NCBI RefSeq assembly: GCF_947507565.1
Contig: NC_089193.1
Location: forward strand, 620,001-684,000
Reading direction: 5' to 3'
Origin: Oscarella lobularis
Lineage: Eukaryota > Porifera > Homoscleromorpha > Homosclerophorida > Oscarellidae
DNA: 64,000 bases
Below are positions 36,030-48,289 of this stretch, piece by piece. The notes under the pieces were generated by a model. The model did no database searches and was not told where the DNA came from. It worked only from the letters and a program-made list of their open reading frames with translations. Position 1 is the first letter of the stretch. Every line of letters starts with the position of its first letter. The position numbers and the translations under genes were made by a program.

Positions 36030-36507
36030 GAATAAACACAGAATTTATTCTGACTTAATGCAGGATTTATTCTGAATTAATTCAGAATTTATTCTGAATT
36101 AATTCAGAATTTATACAGAATTAATGTAGAATTTATTCTGAATTAATGCAGAATTTATTCTGAATTAATTCAGAATGTATTTTGAATTAATGCAGAATTT
36201 ATTCTGAATTAATGCAGAATTAATTCTGAATTAATGCAGAATTTATTCTGGATTAATGCAGAATTTATTCTGAATTAATGCAGAAATTATTCTAGATTAA
36301 TGCAGAATTTATTCTGAATTAATGCAGAATTTATTCTGAATTAATGCAGAATTTATTCTGAATTAATGCAGAATTTATTCTGAATTAATGCAGAATTTAT
36401 TCTGAATTAATGCAGAAATTATTCTAGATTAATGAAGAATTTATTCTGAAATAATGCAGAATTTATTCTCAATGAATGCAGAATTAATTCTGAATAAATG
36501 CAGAATA
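36030..36507. repeat. GAATTAATTCTGAATTAATGCA satellite, array 2
   Basis: Continues the same AT-rich unit as 35242-35672, more homogeneous (GCAGAATTTATTCTGAATTAAT). A longer period is seen as the variant GCAGAAATTATTCTAGATT recurs near 36282 and 36411. Confidence 0.9.
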
Positions 36508-38196
36508 AGAAAGAAAAGGCCTGCTCATGGTACACGCTCTACCTTATAGAAGTAACGAAGGGCCTGCTCATGCTACACGCTCTACCTTATATAAGAAAAG
36601 AAGGGCCTGCTCACGCTACACGCTCTACCTTATATAAGAAACGAAGGACAAGCTCATGCTACACGCTGTACCTATATAAGAAAGGAAGGGCCTTCTCATG
36701 CTACACGCTCTACCTTATAGAAGAAACGAAAAGCAAGCTCATGCTACACGCTTTACCTCATTTAAGAAACGAAGGGCAAGCTAATGCTACACGCTCTTCC
36801 TTATATAAGAAAGGAAGGGCAAGCTCATGCTACACGATCTTCCTTATAGAAGATACGAAGGGCCTGCTCATGCTACACGCTCTACCTTATATAAGAAACG
36901 AAAGGCCTTCTCATGCTACACGCTCTACCTTATATACGAAAGGAAGGGCAAGCTCATGCTACACGATCTTCCTTATAGAAGAAACGAAGGGCCTGCTCAT
37001 GCTACACGCTCTACCTTATATAAGAAACGAAGGGCCTGCTCATGCTACACGCTCTACCTATTATAAGAAAGGAAGGGCAAGCTCATGCTACACGATCTTC
37101 CTTATAGAAGAAACGAAGGGCCTGCTCATGCTACACGCTCTACCTTATATAAGAAACGTAGGGCCTGCTCATGCTACCCGCTCTACCTTATATAAGAAAG
37201 GAAGGGCCTGCTCATGCTACACGCTCTACCTTATAGAAGAAACGAAGAGCAAGCTCATGCTACACGCTTTACCTCATTTAAGAAACGAAGGGCAAGCCAA
37301 TGCTACACGCTCTTCCTTATATAAGAAACGAAGGGCAAGCTCATGCTACACGCTCTACCTTATATAAGAAACGAATGGCCTGCTCATGCTACACGCTCTT
37401 CCTTATATAAGAAAGGAAGGGCCTGCTCATGCTACACGCTCTACCTTATAGAAGAAACGAAGGGCCTGCTCATGCTACACGTTCTACCTTATATAAGAAA
37501 CGAAGGGCAAGCTCATGCTACACCCTCTACCTTATATAAGAAAGAAAGGGCCTGCTCATGCTACACGCTCTACCTTATATAAGAAAGGAAGGGCCTGCTC
37601 ATGCTACACGCTCTACCTTATATAAGAAACGAAGGGACTGCTCATGCTACACGCTCTACCTTATATAAGAAACGAAGGGCAAGCTCATGCTACACGCTCT
37701 ACCTCATATAAGAAAGGAAGGGCCTGCTCATGCTACACGCTCTACCTTATATAAGGAAGGAAGGGCCTGCTCATGCTACACGCTCTACCTAATATAAGAA
37801 AGGAAGGGCAAGCTCATGCTACACGATCTTCCTTATAGAAGAAACGAAGGGCGTGCTCATGCTACACCCTCTACCTTATAGAAGAAACGAAGGGCAAGAA
37901 CATGCTACACGCTCTACCTTATAGAAGAAACGAAGGGCCTGCTCATGCTACACCCTCTACCTTATATAAGAAACGAAGGGCCTGCTCATGCTACACGCTC
38001 TACCTTATAGAAGAAACGAAGGGCCTGCTCATGCTACACGTTCTACCTTATATAAGAAACGAAGGGCAAGCTCATGCTACACGCTCTACCTTATATAAGA
38101 AACGAAGGGCCTGCTCATGCTACACGCTTTACCTCATTTAAGAAACGAAGGGCAAGCTAATGCTACACGCTCTTCCTTATATAAGAAAGGAAGGAA
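36508..38196. repeat. 43-bp tandem array, about 39 copies
   Basis: Unit of 43 bp: GGGCCTGCTCATGCTACACG then CTCTACCTTATATAAGAAACGAA. Two main subtypes alternate (GGGCCTGCTCATG and GGGCAAGCTCATG; TTATATAAG and TTATAGAAG). Because 43 is not a multiple of three, the frame cycles through all phases, yet 36498-37367 stays open. Each unit carries a TATATAAG that resembles a TATA box. It ends at 38196 in GGAAGGAAAAGACCG. Confidence 0.9.
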
Positions 38197-39897
38197 AAGA
38201 CCGCGCGCCTAGCTACTGAAACAAATAAAGATACTGAAAAAATGAATTGAAAATATAAGAAAGAGACATAATACTGACCTTCACAATGCATGTTTTCCAA
38301 GGATTGAAGAATGTCTGCAACAAGGAAGGAGATGAAGAGTAATCAGTCACAATGAAAAGACAAATTTAGAACAACCCTTCCATGCTTGTAAATTGTATTT
38401 CAATGCTATATCATAGACCTAATGTTATCTGGTCCCAATAAAAAAGCATTTTACAATATATAGAAAATTGCATTACGCGAGAAATGGGTATGCAAAAACT
38501 AATATATTTAGAAGCAGGAAATAGAGATCCCGTGCGAAGACTATAAAGTCCTCTACTGGAACTCAGAAGCAACTACGGTGCACAGGAGGGTAGACGTACG
38601 TTGTCTCTAGATCTACGGCTACGCGTTTACATTCTACTGCTGGGGGGAGAATACTTTTCTGGGGCCGAAGACCGAAAAGCTGAACCACAATATGAAGGCG
38701 TGTTCAGGCACTCCTACCCATATCTTCTAGATATTCCAGATCAAAGTCGGCCGGTGGAAAAACGTCTGCGATGTAAAACTCATCACTGTGGCAAAAACCA
38801 ACTAAAGAACAAAGCGCGAAGAGCACCACTGCTGCCATTGCTGCAGGTGAGAGTGGCGCCGATGGACTAACAGCTTATCAGGTAATGCAACACTCTTATA
38901 ATGAGACGGAGTCACACGACGATGCAGTTAGCCAATCACGAACAATCCTCGACTGCATCACAGTAATATACTAACTTCCACCGACACCACACCTATTTAT
39001 CTACGAACTCGGCTAACCGTTGAATCAACTTTCTTTGCTTCTTTCCCTGCCACCTGTGTTTGCCTTATCGTCATGGCAATTTGCATAGAAATTATACGGG
39101 AACGGGGAGTAAGCGCGCGTGAAGTGGAAGAGAACCCCAGCCGTTTTCCTGGCTAAGCATAGGGAACGATTCAAGTAAAAGCGTCTGTGACCTGATAGCG
39201 CGTTTTTGATTAAAAAGTTAAGGTGTTGCTGTGGAAGTCGTTTATTCCTTAGGTAAACTTGTTTTGTTTAGCAGGTGAGGTTATAAGATTTTCCTATTTC
39301 TAGTGTTACATATAGGAACTCTTGCATCGATTCAAAGTGAAGTGCATTGCCTCTAAAGCGTGTTGATCAAGGTAAGTCAGTGGCGGATGCAACATTTGGG
39401 GCTGAGGTCAAAGTCCCCAAAAATTTTTTCAGAGGGAGTGGATTCTGGCTAAATTTCGGCGATTCTAGGCTCATTTTTAACTCTCATCGATCACACAGTT
39501 TGCATAAATCTTATAAAAGCCTTCTTTGCAGGCTTTCGGTATATACTCCCCGGGGTCAGTTTCGGGGCTCAGAATCGAAGCGGAAAGCAACAGTTTTGTT
39601 GCATTTGGTCGTAGAATGGAGAGGGACGCACTCGCTCACCTGCGATTCGCTTCGGATGCGTTCATATGCTGATCGAGCCGCTTGGACGATGACTCCAGCG
39701 TATTTCGATCTATCTTTGGTTGCGTAGTGATAAAGGCTCATCTAAATCGCATAAAAGCCGCACAGTAGCGAGAAAACATTTGACGTCTAGCGCGCTAACT
39801 AAGATATATGGGGAGGGCGACCCAAACGAATTCGAACTTTCGGCCTTTCGCGGCGTTCTGCACACCAAGCAGCGTGGAGCATCCTGCAGTACATTCG
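38197..39897. other. No gene seen; repeat remnants
   Basis: Contains a stretch near 38990-39060 resembling the tandem repeat at 8.4-8.8 kb. Plus frames at 38601-38870 and 39347-39727 have no recognised domain and no splice partners. Confidence 0.4.
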
Positions 39898-40014
39898 TAG
39901 CCTCGCGGAGCCAGGCCCTACGAGCAGATCGGTGAGAGAAACGCCATAGCGCGCTAGGCGTGAGGGCGCGGTCAGGTACATCCTCACTGCTCGTAGCCTG
40001 GCTCCGCGAGGCTA
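39898..40014. mobile_element. 117-bp MITE with 9-bp target duplication
   Basis: Terminal inverted repeats TAGCCTCGCGGAGCCAGG... and its reverse complement, about 27-30 bp long, flanked by the direct repeat GTACATTCG (39889-39897 and 40015-40023). The ends closely match the fold-back element at 8996 (TAGTCTCGCGTAGCCAGCC), so both belong to one family. No coding capacity. Confidence 0.9.
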
Positions 40015-40023
40015 GTACATTCG

Positions 40024-41256
40024 TATGACCTGCTCAACGCTCGATATCATTTCGATGTTGGCGATGGCGTTGAATTAAAGCGTAGGAAGTATAAAGAACG
40101 ACTAAAGAGAAGCGTTAGGACTATATTTTGCGTTCTGTCAAGGATTTTTCAAGTACATGTTGTCCAGAAAGAAGCTGTAAAGGCACGAAAAGCCACAACA
40201 GGCCATATCAAGTACGATCACCATTTCACTTGAGTCTCTATATGTGGCACTGAGTCAAATAGCGTATGCAGGAATAGACGTTGTGAACGGCGCTAGAATT
40301 CAGAACAAAGTCTGTACTCTCAACAGAGATATTGCGGAAAAGATAAAGTGAAAATGACAGGATTTTCATAGAATTCTCATGAACACATTTTCTCCCGAAG
40401 GGTGGAGGAGATTCCTATACTTCCGTCAGGGTACACGCGTTCTAGGTCTATCTAGGCTAATTAATTAATTAAGCAGTGAAGGGCGATGAGAGCTAGGCTA
40501 TCAGATTCGCTGACTCAAGAGAAATCAAACATAAGTAGGATGTCACACAAAAACCAATTGCAAAGCGCAGACCAATGCAGAAAAATTGTAAGTTGATAAT
40601 CACTTGAAAGACTTAATTAATGAAATTAAGTGATACAAAAACAGCACGGGCGCCCCCCACCATGGAAATCATGAGGGAGGCTCTAGAGCAACTACAGTCC
40701 TTTTCTGATTTCCGTCGACCTCCAATTTAACGAATTGTCAGGCTTCCGCGTCGGGTGAAGGTCCAACAGGTTTCGTTTTGACCGTTCTTGGCTGAACCGG
40801 TCGTCGGCTCAAGTAGTGAATCATAGTCTCGAAGCGATGCCAAAGGCAAGTGAGGAACTGCACCCCTATAATGATCCTTTAAACGACGAGAAAAAGAAGA
40901 CTAAAGACGTTGGTCCCGTCCACGTTGAGCACGGGGTGAATCTCAAGCTAGACCATAGATAAAAAATAGAGGGATAGGCAACTCCTACTTTGTGCCCACT
41001 GTTTGCTTGAAGCAAGGTGTGTCACGCAAGTCTCGTATACTCGCACCCGAAGCTTTACACTGGGCGATGTTCAAAAACTTTCCCTTTTAAGCTCAGTGCG
41101 ACTGTTCTTTAGAACAATGTATTTGGGACGTTTTTTGTAACAAGCGAGCCGCCGAGTCTTTGCTGTGAAGGCGTCATTGGTTCCCTCAACGCCAGCAAAC
41201 GAGCATCCAATCCCCCTTCTCCTCTATCTATGGTTTGACATACTCCGTAGAAGGTA
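40024..41256. other. No gene seen
   Basis: No frame over 60 codons with any domain character. AT-rich parts (TTAATTAATTAA near 40460) alternate with ordinary sequence. Confidence 0.4.
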
Positions 41257-43030
41257 GAGTCCCGTATCATTAGTCGGACAACATCAAATCCCGGACAGCT
41301 TCCAGGCCCGTAGCCAGGGGGGGTTCGAGGGAGTTCGACCGAACCCCCCTTTTTTTCAGTCGGAAAAAATGACTTTGATCTTTGCGTGACATTAGAAGTG
41401 CAATAGTACTGAAGTGCAAACATTTGACCCTTCTATAGTTGTCTGTGACGTAGCCACGAGACCTAATTTCTATTTGTAAACATATACAAGGTACGTGAAA
41501 ACGTTTCTGTCATACACTGGCCGTTAGAGCTAAGGGATAAGAAGGGATAATTCGAAGTACCAACCAAAAGACGCAGATTTAGGCAAAGTTTAGTAAAATT
41601 CTTGGAAGGCATCCAAGAAAATTAGCAAAAAACAGTTTATACTATTTGAATAGACGCTCCAAATTTAAAATTTTTGGCCACGCTCCCTAAAAAATTTTCG
41701 GCAAGCTTCGCGCGCCAAAATTTCCAACCCCCCATTTTACGAAGCTAGCTACGGCCCTGGCTTCCCGCGTTCCCTGCTTGACAGGGCCGACCGCGCGTCA
41801 GTTATTTTGGAAGCGTAGGTGATTAGCATCTCTGGCACACAGCAGTTGCGGAGCCATCGTGTCGTACTGATGAGCAAGAAGGGTTTGTTTGTTTCTTTTT
41901 CGGGTAATCTAATCTCGGACGGACATCATCAAATCCCGGACAACGCGATTTTCTCGTCAACCGTAAACTTTGAGAACAAAAGTCCCATATCTATCGAAAG
42001 CTCTATCGTTCCCCTATCTAATGCCGTTTAGAGTACGCCGATCCGACCAGCGGTGGCCGAGAAAATCTTGTTTGAAAAGAGGCACTTCTATATCAAAAGT
42101 CGAACAAACCATTTTCTTCCAAAGTGGATTCTCTTCAAAGAGCGCATGTAAGCCGAACACGTTGAGAAAACCAACGTCTAAAGTAAGATGAAACAAGCAA
42201 AAGTAGCCACATTAGAGTAGTTTTTGTGCTCTCATTCTAGTAGAATCTACTAACCAACTTAGTTTCTTCCATCGCGAGTCTCAAAATCCGAGCTCTGCAA
42301 GTGTTCCTAACAAGATTTTCTGCTTGCTTGTGCCCTTTTCAGAGGTTCTTTTCAATTTTCAATTTTCAATTTACAAATTTGAAAATGAGAAAACCTGCTA
42401 AAATGTGTGCAAGCGACCCGAAATCCTTGTTAAAAACTGCGAAGAGCCTTAATCGATGCTATGCAATCTACGAAAGTGAGTTAGAAGCTCAGTAACGACG
42501 GTTGCAAGTACGATTTCCATGAAAAAGTCTATAATTTTAGCCACTTTTGCTTGTTATATTTTAAATTGGCCGTTAGTATCTTCATTTTATTCCACTTACA
42601 TGCGCTTGTCGAAGAGAATCCGGTTTAGAAGAAAAAAGGGTGTCCGACTTTTGATACAGAAGTGCCTCTTTTGAAACTCGATTTTCTCGGCGACCGCTGG
42701 TCGGATCGGCGTACTCTAAATGGCATTAGATAAAGGAACGATAGAGCTTTCGATCGATATGCGGCTTTTGTTCTCAAAGTGTACGGTTGACGAGAAAATC
42801 GCGTTGTCCGTGATACGATGATGTCCGTCCGAGATTAGATTACCCGAAAAAGAAACAAACAAATCCTTCTTGCTCTTATGTGCGACTTGATCGCTCCGCA
42901 ACTGCTGTGTGCCAGAGATGCTAATCACCTAAGCTTCCAAAATAACTGACGCGCGGTCGGCCCTGTCAAGCAGGGAACGCGCGGGAAGCAGTCCGGGATT
43001 TGATGTGTTCCGACTTTTGATACGGGACTC
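41257..43030. mobile_element. 1774-bp palindromic transposon, TA duplication
   Basis: Both ends read GAGTCCCGTATC inward and are flanked by TA (41255-41256 and 43031-43032). The arms are long inverted copies: a 70-codon frame beginning MISISGTQQLRS occurs on the plus strand at 41819-42031 and on the minus strand at 42716-42928. The centre (about 42200-42530) is single-copy. The left arm is longer because it carries a nested insertion (41303-41759). No transposase is recognised. A reverse half-copy lies at 1-547. Confidence 0.9.
41303..41759. mobile_element. 457-bp TIR element nested in the palindromic transposon
   Basis: Ends CAGGCCCGTAGCCAGGGGGG and, inverted, CAGGGCCGTAGCTAGC. It is flanked by GCTTC on both sides (41298-41302 and 41760-41764). 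The opposite arm of the host palindrome is uninterrupted at the matching point (GGACTGCTTCCCGCG), confirming the insertion boundaries and its younger age. A minus frame reading RTPPGYGP is a known type of terminal-repeat artefact. Such CAGGG...GTAGCC ends are often hAT-like, but a 5-bp duplication does not fit hAT well, so the class is open. Confidence 0.8.
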
Positions 43031-43372
43031 TATACAGTCAGCTTTCGATGATCTTCGAAAGCTTAGAGGTCGCAAAAGTGTTCCATAATCGATGCGTCAC
43101 ACCCTACACTTACACCGGAATTGCGCCTAAACGAATAAACCAATTTAAACCGAAAATTTATAATTTTATTGCCCGATGATCGAGCTTTCGAACGAGCTAT
43201 GGCACGCCCAGATACGTGCCGGCATCGCGGAGAACGGCCGGCCGTTCCATCATCGGTACGTGCGTTCCATCATGCGTGACACGTACCACTTCCGCTTCAC
43301 CCGCCCCTCACTCCGCGAACGCCCAACCGCTAGAGCTAATATTGCACGCGCTTGTTTGAGAATGATATATAT
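43031..43372. other. Sequence between palindromic element and integrase module
   Basis: Contains repeated GTTCCATMAT motifs (near 43086, 43244 and 43264) like those just inside the right terminus at 48590-48620. It is possibly a subterminal region of the integrase/HECT transposon. The plus frame at 43176-43397 has no recognised domain. Confidence 0.4.
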
Positions 43373-43407
43373 GGCGCGCCGTTTCTGCCAAAAATAAACC
43401 ATGAACC
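43373..43407. repeat. 35-bp inverted motif, left copy
   Basis: GGCGCGCCGTTTCTGCCAAA followed by AATAAACCATGAACC. It is the exact reverse complement of 48504-48538 and marks the left border of the integrase/HECT module just outside the minisatellite. Confidence 0.85.
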
Positions 43408-43528
43408 TCAAACCATGAACCATGAACCATGAACCATGAACCATGAACCATGAACCATGAACCTCAAACCATGAACCATGAACCATGAACCATGAACCAT
43501 GAACCATGAACCATGAACCTCAAACCAT
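43395..43528. repeat. ACCATGA heptamer minisatellite
   Basis: About 18 units of the 7-mer ACCATGA with periodic ACCTCAA variants. The same heptamer array occurs inverted at 48290-48515, on the other side of the integrase/HECT pair. Confidence 0.95.
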
Positions 43529-43597
43529 GATTGGATGTTACCAGAAATTTACGAATCTACCACAATGTTTGCAATGTACTGTCTTTAGACTAAAAAC

Positions 43598-45201
43598 CTA
43601 ATTCTCTTCCAACAAATTGAGACGTGCGGCGGTATATATCAATCCCTCTGTCGTGCGAAAGTGCAAGAGGGTCAATTTCAGCTTGAAGTCGCTGTCGCTG
43701 TTCGCGGGATATGGGCAAGGTACGTCTTCCAAAACAACACCCTCAGAACTTGAATCTGCAGTGACGGGCCCCATCCAATCAACACCGTAGTCATCCTCTG
43801 CGTCTTCATTGATGGAATATCCTGACCCAAACATTCTTAGCTGACCGCGCACCCAGAGCTGCGTACATTCCGTTTACATACCCGCACAAATTAGCGTTGC
43901 TGTTGTCTTACTTGCAGGGGCGTTTGACCTCGTTCAGATCGAATTCTATGCCGAATCCAGGCTTGCAGAAAAGAATCAAGAGAACGTTGAATTCGGGGCA
44001 TGAACGTGTAATGAAGGCAAAGGAGGTCTACCTCATTGTCGCTGTCAAGCAGTCTTTCCAATTCTAAAAATTCAAAGAGTTCCCGGTACGTTGCAGCAAC
44101 AGCAACAGTCACGTCTCTCCAAAGCCTTTCTATTCGTTGGTTATGCACTGACCGCCCAGCTATAAAACTGCGTCGCTCCGTTCCTCGGTTTTCTATCATC
44201 CACGCGGCAACGTCGACATTCTCTGTTCCACGGTCTCCTCTTACCCGTGACGGAATACCGTATGTTTCACAGGCTTGGACAAAGTAAGACAAAACTGTTG
44301 CCGCCTTGTTATTTGAGAAACAGCGCAAAAAAACTGGAATTCTACTGTAACCGTCAATGCCTAACCATAATGAATGTTATTTAAACAACTAACTGGCATT
44401 GAATTAAAAACTCACCGCCGTGAACTACAATTTTCCATCGAATAAGAGCGTGCAACCCGTCTATATGCCAAAGAGCATTTGGGCCATGTACGTGATATCT
44501 TCGCCTTTGAACCGTATAAGACCACCGCAGTGACACTCCTTGCGGGTCAACTCGCACAAGGCTTGACCTCACTCGGTATCTTGGAACTTTAATTGCTCTC
44601 GATTGCAAATGGCCTTCAACAAGCCGATAGCCGTGCCTAGGGAATTCGTGATTTATCTCCATAACAGCCGCGTCTAAATCACTGTCAGAAATTGCAGTGT
44701 ATGAGCCACGAATAGACAAGCTCTCAGCGGCCAGTTTTCGATGAATAGTCCTGACGGAGCAGCCGACGATTGCAGCTATTTCTCCCACAGTGAAGTCCAA
44801 ATCAATCAAATATTCCAGTTGATCCCTTTCAACTTGAATTGTAGGACGCCCTCTTAGGCCAGAAGACGCTAAAATGAAGAAGACTTCATGAAAACATTTA
44901 CAGAAATCCTAAAGTTCAGTTTACCTTCGCGAGGGGCTGCGTATCCTGAAGCCACCATTTCTCGTTGCCTGCTCTCGTGCCTGCATCGCAGAGCCAACAG
45001 GAACTGTTGGAGAAGAGTCACCAATCCGTTTCCGTCGCGTCCTAGCAAGTGTTCTACCCTGACAACGTGTATCAAGGCTGATTCGGAGCGCGCCACAATA
45101 TCTTCCAGATCATCAAGTGAAGCAGCATCTATAGTACAACGGATGTCATTGATGAGACGGCGAATGTACTCAATAAAGTGTAGGACGTTGTCCTGGTTCA
45201 T
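43598..45201 (-). CDS. DDE integrase/transposase (rve-type, IS3EU-like)
   Basis: Four exons, all open with GT..AG introns: 45201-44925, 44868-44416, 44360-43912 and 43858-43598. Exon 2 starts in a [10 protein letters not shown] linker followed by a helix-turn-helix ([20 protein letters not shown]), then the first catalytic Asp in [20 protein letters not shown]. Exon 3 continues [14 protein letters not shown] and holds the second Asp ([11 protein letters not shown]), with the Glu in HNQRIERLW, 34 residues later. Exon 4 carries LWVRGQL, then YGVDWMGP. These are the hallmark motifs of the eukaryotic integrase-core proteins grouped as IS3EU-like; the family name is from memory. It is the only intact transposase in the window, and it is divergent to the HECT gene. 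Confidence 0.85.
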
Positions 45202-45282
45202 TTTTGAGACTCAAATAGCGCGCTAGGACTGGGAATGCACATCGCGCCCAGACACAACTTAGAGTCCCGTATATCGAACGGC

Positions 45283-48077
45283 ATGGCAAACAGCGATGAG
45301 CAACGCAGCCTACGAGTCCTATCCGAAGGAATTCAGAGTGTGTCAGGGCAATTGTCTGAACTCATAAGCACCCTTAGACGTAAACTCCTTCGCTGCAAGT
45401 GAAGCGTAGGTACGTAAATCTTGCCGTTGAAGGTGACAACGCGGGGCCGTCACGTGAAGTTTCGTTGCGTGGACGACCCAGCGTTACGCCGTTGCGTGAA
45501 ATCTCGTTGCGCGAACAACCGAGTCTTGGACAGTCGCAAACGAGCACAGAAACAGAAGGGCCCCACTCGAGGACCACTTCCGGTTCAGACTGAACGGCCG
45601 TCTGCGTTTCGCAACTCTTCTTCAGTTGGTTCTACTGTATCGCCTCGAGATACGTCTGTTCGTCAGGAACTTCGAAACCTTTTTCGCCCAACTTCAACGC
45701 CTGCATCCGCTTCAAGGTCGACGAGAAGCAGCCATAGTCGGCGCGCTACGCCTTATCGCCGAGAGAGCACACAGAAAGCATTGCTGGGGCGCAACGTGTG
45801 CTGTTTGTCCGAAATGTCTATGCGGTCAACGCCAACACCAGAGGAAATAACTTCTCTCTTGGACGCCGGGCTTGGTTTAAAGTGTCTACAGTTCAAACGC
45901 GACGGCGACGCCTTTCACGTGCATAATGTGATTCTTTCAGCTTTTCCGCAATTGGAGGGCTGTGGGGGATACGAATTTCTTCGCGCTGCACCAAACTGTC
46001 GTGTTCTGATACCCCTCAGTTCCACCACGCGATCAATAACATCAGAAGTCATCTCCGACTCAACAAGGGCAAACACAAGAATTTTCGTACGGCCATTGCA
46101 GCAGAACATACCAGTTGTTCCTCCAGCTGAACAAGTACGCTGCAACCTTTTTTTATATATAAGTTATATGTTTTTAATGTTGTAAATGTAAAGCAATCTG
46201 ACAGTCACCCGGCGCCAGAGCAGCCAATGGCCGAGTGTAGGAATTGCGGCTCTCTTATCGTTATGACACGGCTTCGACGTCACCGTTTGTCTTGTGAGAG
46301 AAATACGTAATAATCGATGATGTATTTGTTTAGATATATTTGATTAAACGTCTGCGTGTAGGCTTTCTACTCCTGTTGCACTAACTGAAGAAAGAAAGAC
46401 GGTCACGGCAACAGCACACGAAGGAGAATCCTTGCCAGTTACCTCTAACCGTCGACACGACACCACTGAACACGACAGCGACAACGACGTAAAACGTAAA
46501 CATTCCATTTTGGCGTCTTCTTACCCTAGCGTTCAGACTATAATTCTTGATGATTCGCCTATAATTCCTGATGATTCGCGGGAAAACGATGATGAGCGTA
46601 TTCAGGTAAAGCATGATGAAGTTAGTGGGACAATGTTGACAATTTTTCTTGTTTATGCAGGATACTATTCGTCATTTGTCCCTAATCTTTCCTCAAAACA
46701 ACAGAGAGTCCATTGCACGGATTGCATCAGTGGCAGTCAATATAAGCGATGCAGTTGATATGATGTTGCATGAAAACTCTGCTAAGGAATCTAAAGGTGT
46801 TTCTGCACTGTTCACCTATGTGATGATATGACATGTTTTTAATTAAGGTGACGAAACTCTTAATCGAATTCGAGAACGTCTCACTGCAAATCTATCCGAA
46901 GAGACGTTGTGTCTTCACGTTGATCCAGACAATTTATGGCAGACTGCTGTCTCTTTTTACAAGGGCTTGCTTGACGACGGTTACTCAAAGAAGCTGAGGG
47001 TGTCTTTCGAAGGACAAGAAGGAATTGACGGTGGCGCTATTTCTAAAGAGTTCTTCACCATGTTATTGGGTGAAATTGACAAGCATCTCTTTGAAGGGTC
47101 CAGTGAAAAGAGAATTCCAAAAAGGGAATACGGAATCGAAGAAACTTTTGCTCTTGCAGGCAGAATGATCGCACATTCAATTGCTCAGGGGGGCCAGGAT
47201 TTCCTCACCTGGCTCCCTACATATACACCTTCATCGTTTCTGGAGACACGAACGTGACGGTAACTCATGACGATCTGTCAGGCGAAATATATTCACTTCG
47301 TCACCTGCAAACGTTCCTTACCCAAGTAAGAAGTTTTTTAACTTCAATTTTGCTATATAGTGCAACTCCCTAGATACTCGACGCTGCAAAAGATTCCGAA
47401 ATTGACGAGATAATAGACGAAAACGAATCGTACGTTACCAACTGTGGATGGCCTACCGGAATGGTCATTAATACGAAAAGCCGAGAGCGGTTCGTGCAAG
47501 AAGTCATCCAAGAAGAATTATTTTCAAAGCGATTGAGAATGCTACATGCTATTTGCGATGGACTCCGATAAAGAGGAGTCCTTAGAGAAATCGTCTATTA
47601 TCCAGAGATTATGAAGTCGCTCTTTGTGCATTCCGATGACAGTATGCTGACGGGAGACAACGTCTTCGACATTATACGGTTTGAACCTCAGAGTTCTCTT
47701 GGCCCCCAGGCGAGAGCTTGCATTTTGTACTTGAGAAGCTTCTTACAACGAATCGAAAATGAACGAGGTTACGATTATCTATTGTTAAACTTGCCCCTTT
47801 TAATGTAATATCTATTTCAGTTTCGCTTGATGGTCTGGGAAGTGACATGCCGCTTTTGAAAGCCTTCATTTACTTTGCGACATCACAACTCACACTGGGA
47901 CCAGGAATGACAATTAAAGTGTCTTTTGATGCCCACGCTGCTGCAGGCTCTTTGCCAACGGTTGCAGCGTGTTTTGGTCGTCTTCGTTTTCCTCAAGATT
48001 TTCGCGACGCAGAAGACTTTTACCAGCGCCTCCGAACGGCCATCACTGATGGAGCAAGCGGTTTTCATCGCTACTAG
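45283..48077 (+). pseudogene. Transposon-linked HECT E3 ubiquitin ligase
   Basis: ATG 45283 (MANSDEQRSLRVL...) opens the likely first exon; later splicing is partly unresolved. A conserved block near 45830-46125 (FPQLEGCGGYEFLRAAPNCR, then IFVRPLQQNIP) is typical of the G2E3-like HECT proteins that are multiplied in fish and invertebrate genomes. A CUE/UBA-like helix bundle follows (about 46660-46790; IFPQNNRESIARIASVAVN). The HECT domain runs from 46860 to the stop at 48077, ending SLPTVAACFGRLRFP with the expected catalytic Cys. Defects: a lost base in the G run 47188-47193 (QGGPGFPHLAPYIYTF resumes in the next frame) and an in-frame TAA at 47569-47571. The role, if functional, would be ubiquitin transfer; its job for a transposon is unknown. 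Confidence 0.75.
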
Positions 48078-48289
48078 ATGAAGAAGAACAGTGTTTGACT
48101 TTTAACGTTTGAAACTGTTTAGTTAGCTGTTTTGCTCGGTTTCCTTTAGTTTAAGGCGTTCTCGATTCTTTGAGTAATCTTTAAGGCGTTGTTGATTGTT
48201 TGAGTAATCGTACCACTTTGTTAGGTCTTAAATTTCATGCGCATCGTTCAAACTTTATTATTCATAAAGAAGGCTTGATTAAATGCTTA

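Noticed and set aside
36498-37367. A 289-codon open frame with a GLLMLHALPYIR-type repeat
   Set aside because: It is the translation of the 43-bp satellite cycling through all three phases; there is no start context, splice structure or domain.
33070-38196. Possible CRISPR array
   Set aside because: Units are contiguous with no unique spacers of constant size, and the context is eukaryotic.
41109-41423. A 104-codon minus frame containing RTPPGYGP
   Set aside because: This peptide is a common artefact of terminal repeats of the CCGTAGCCAGGGGGG type.
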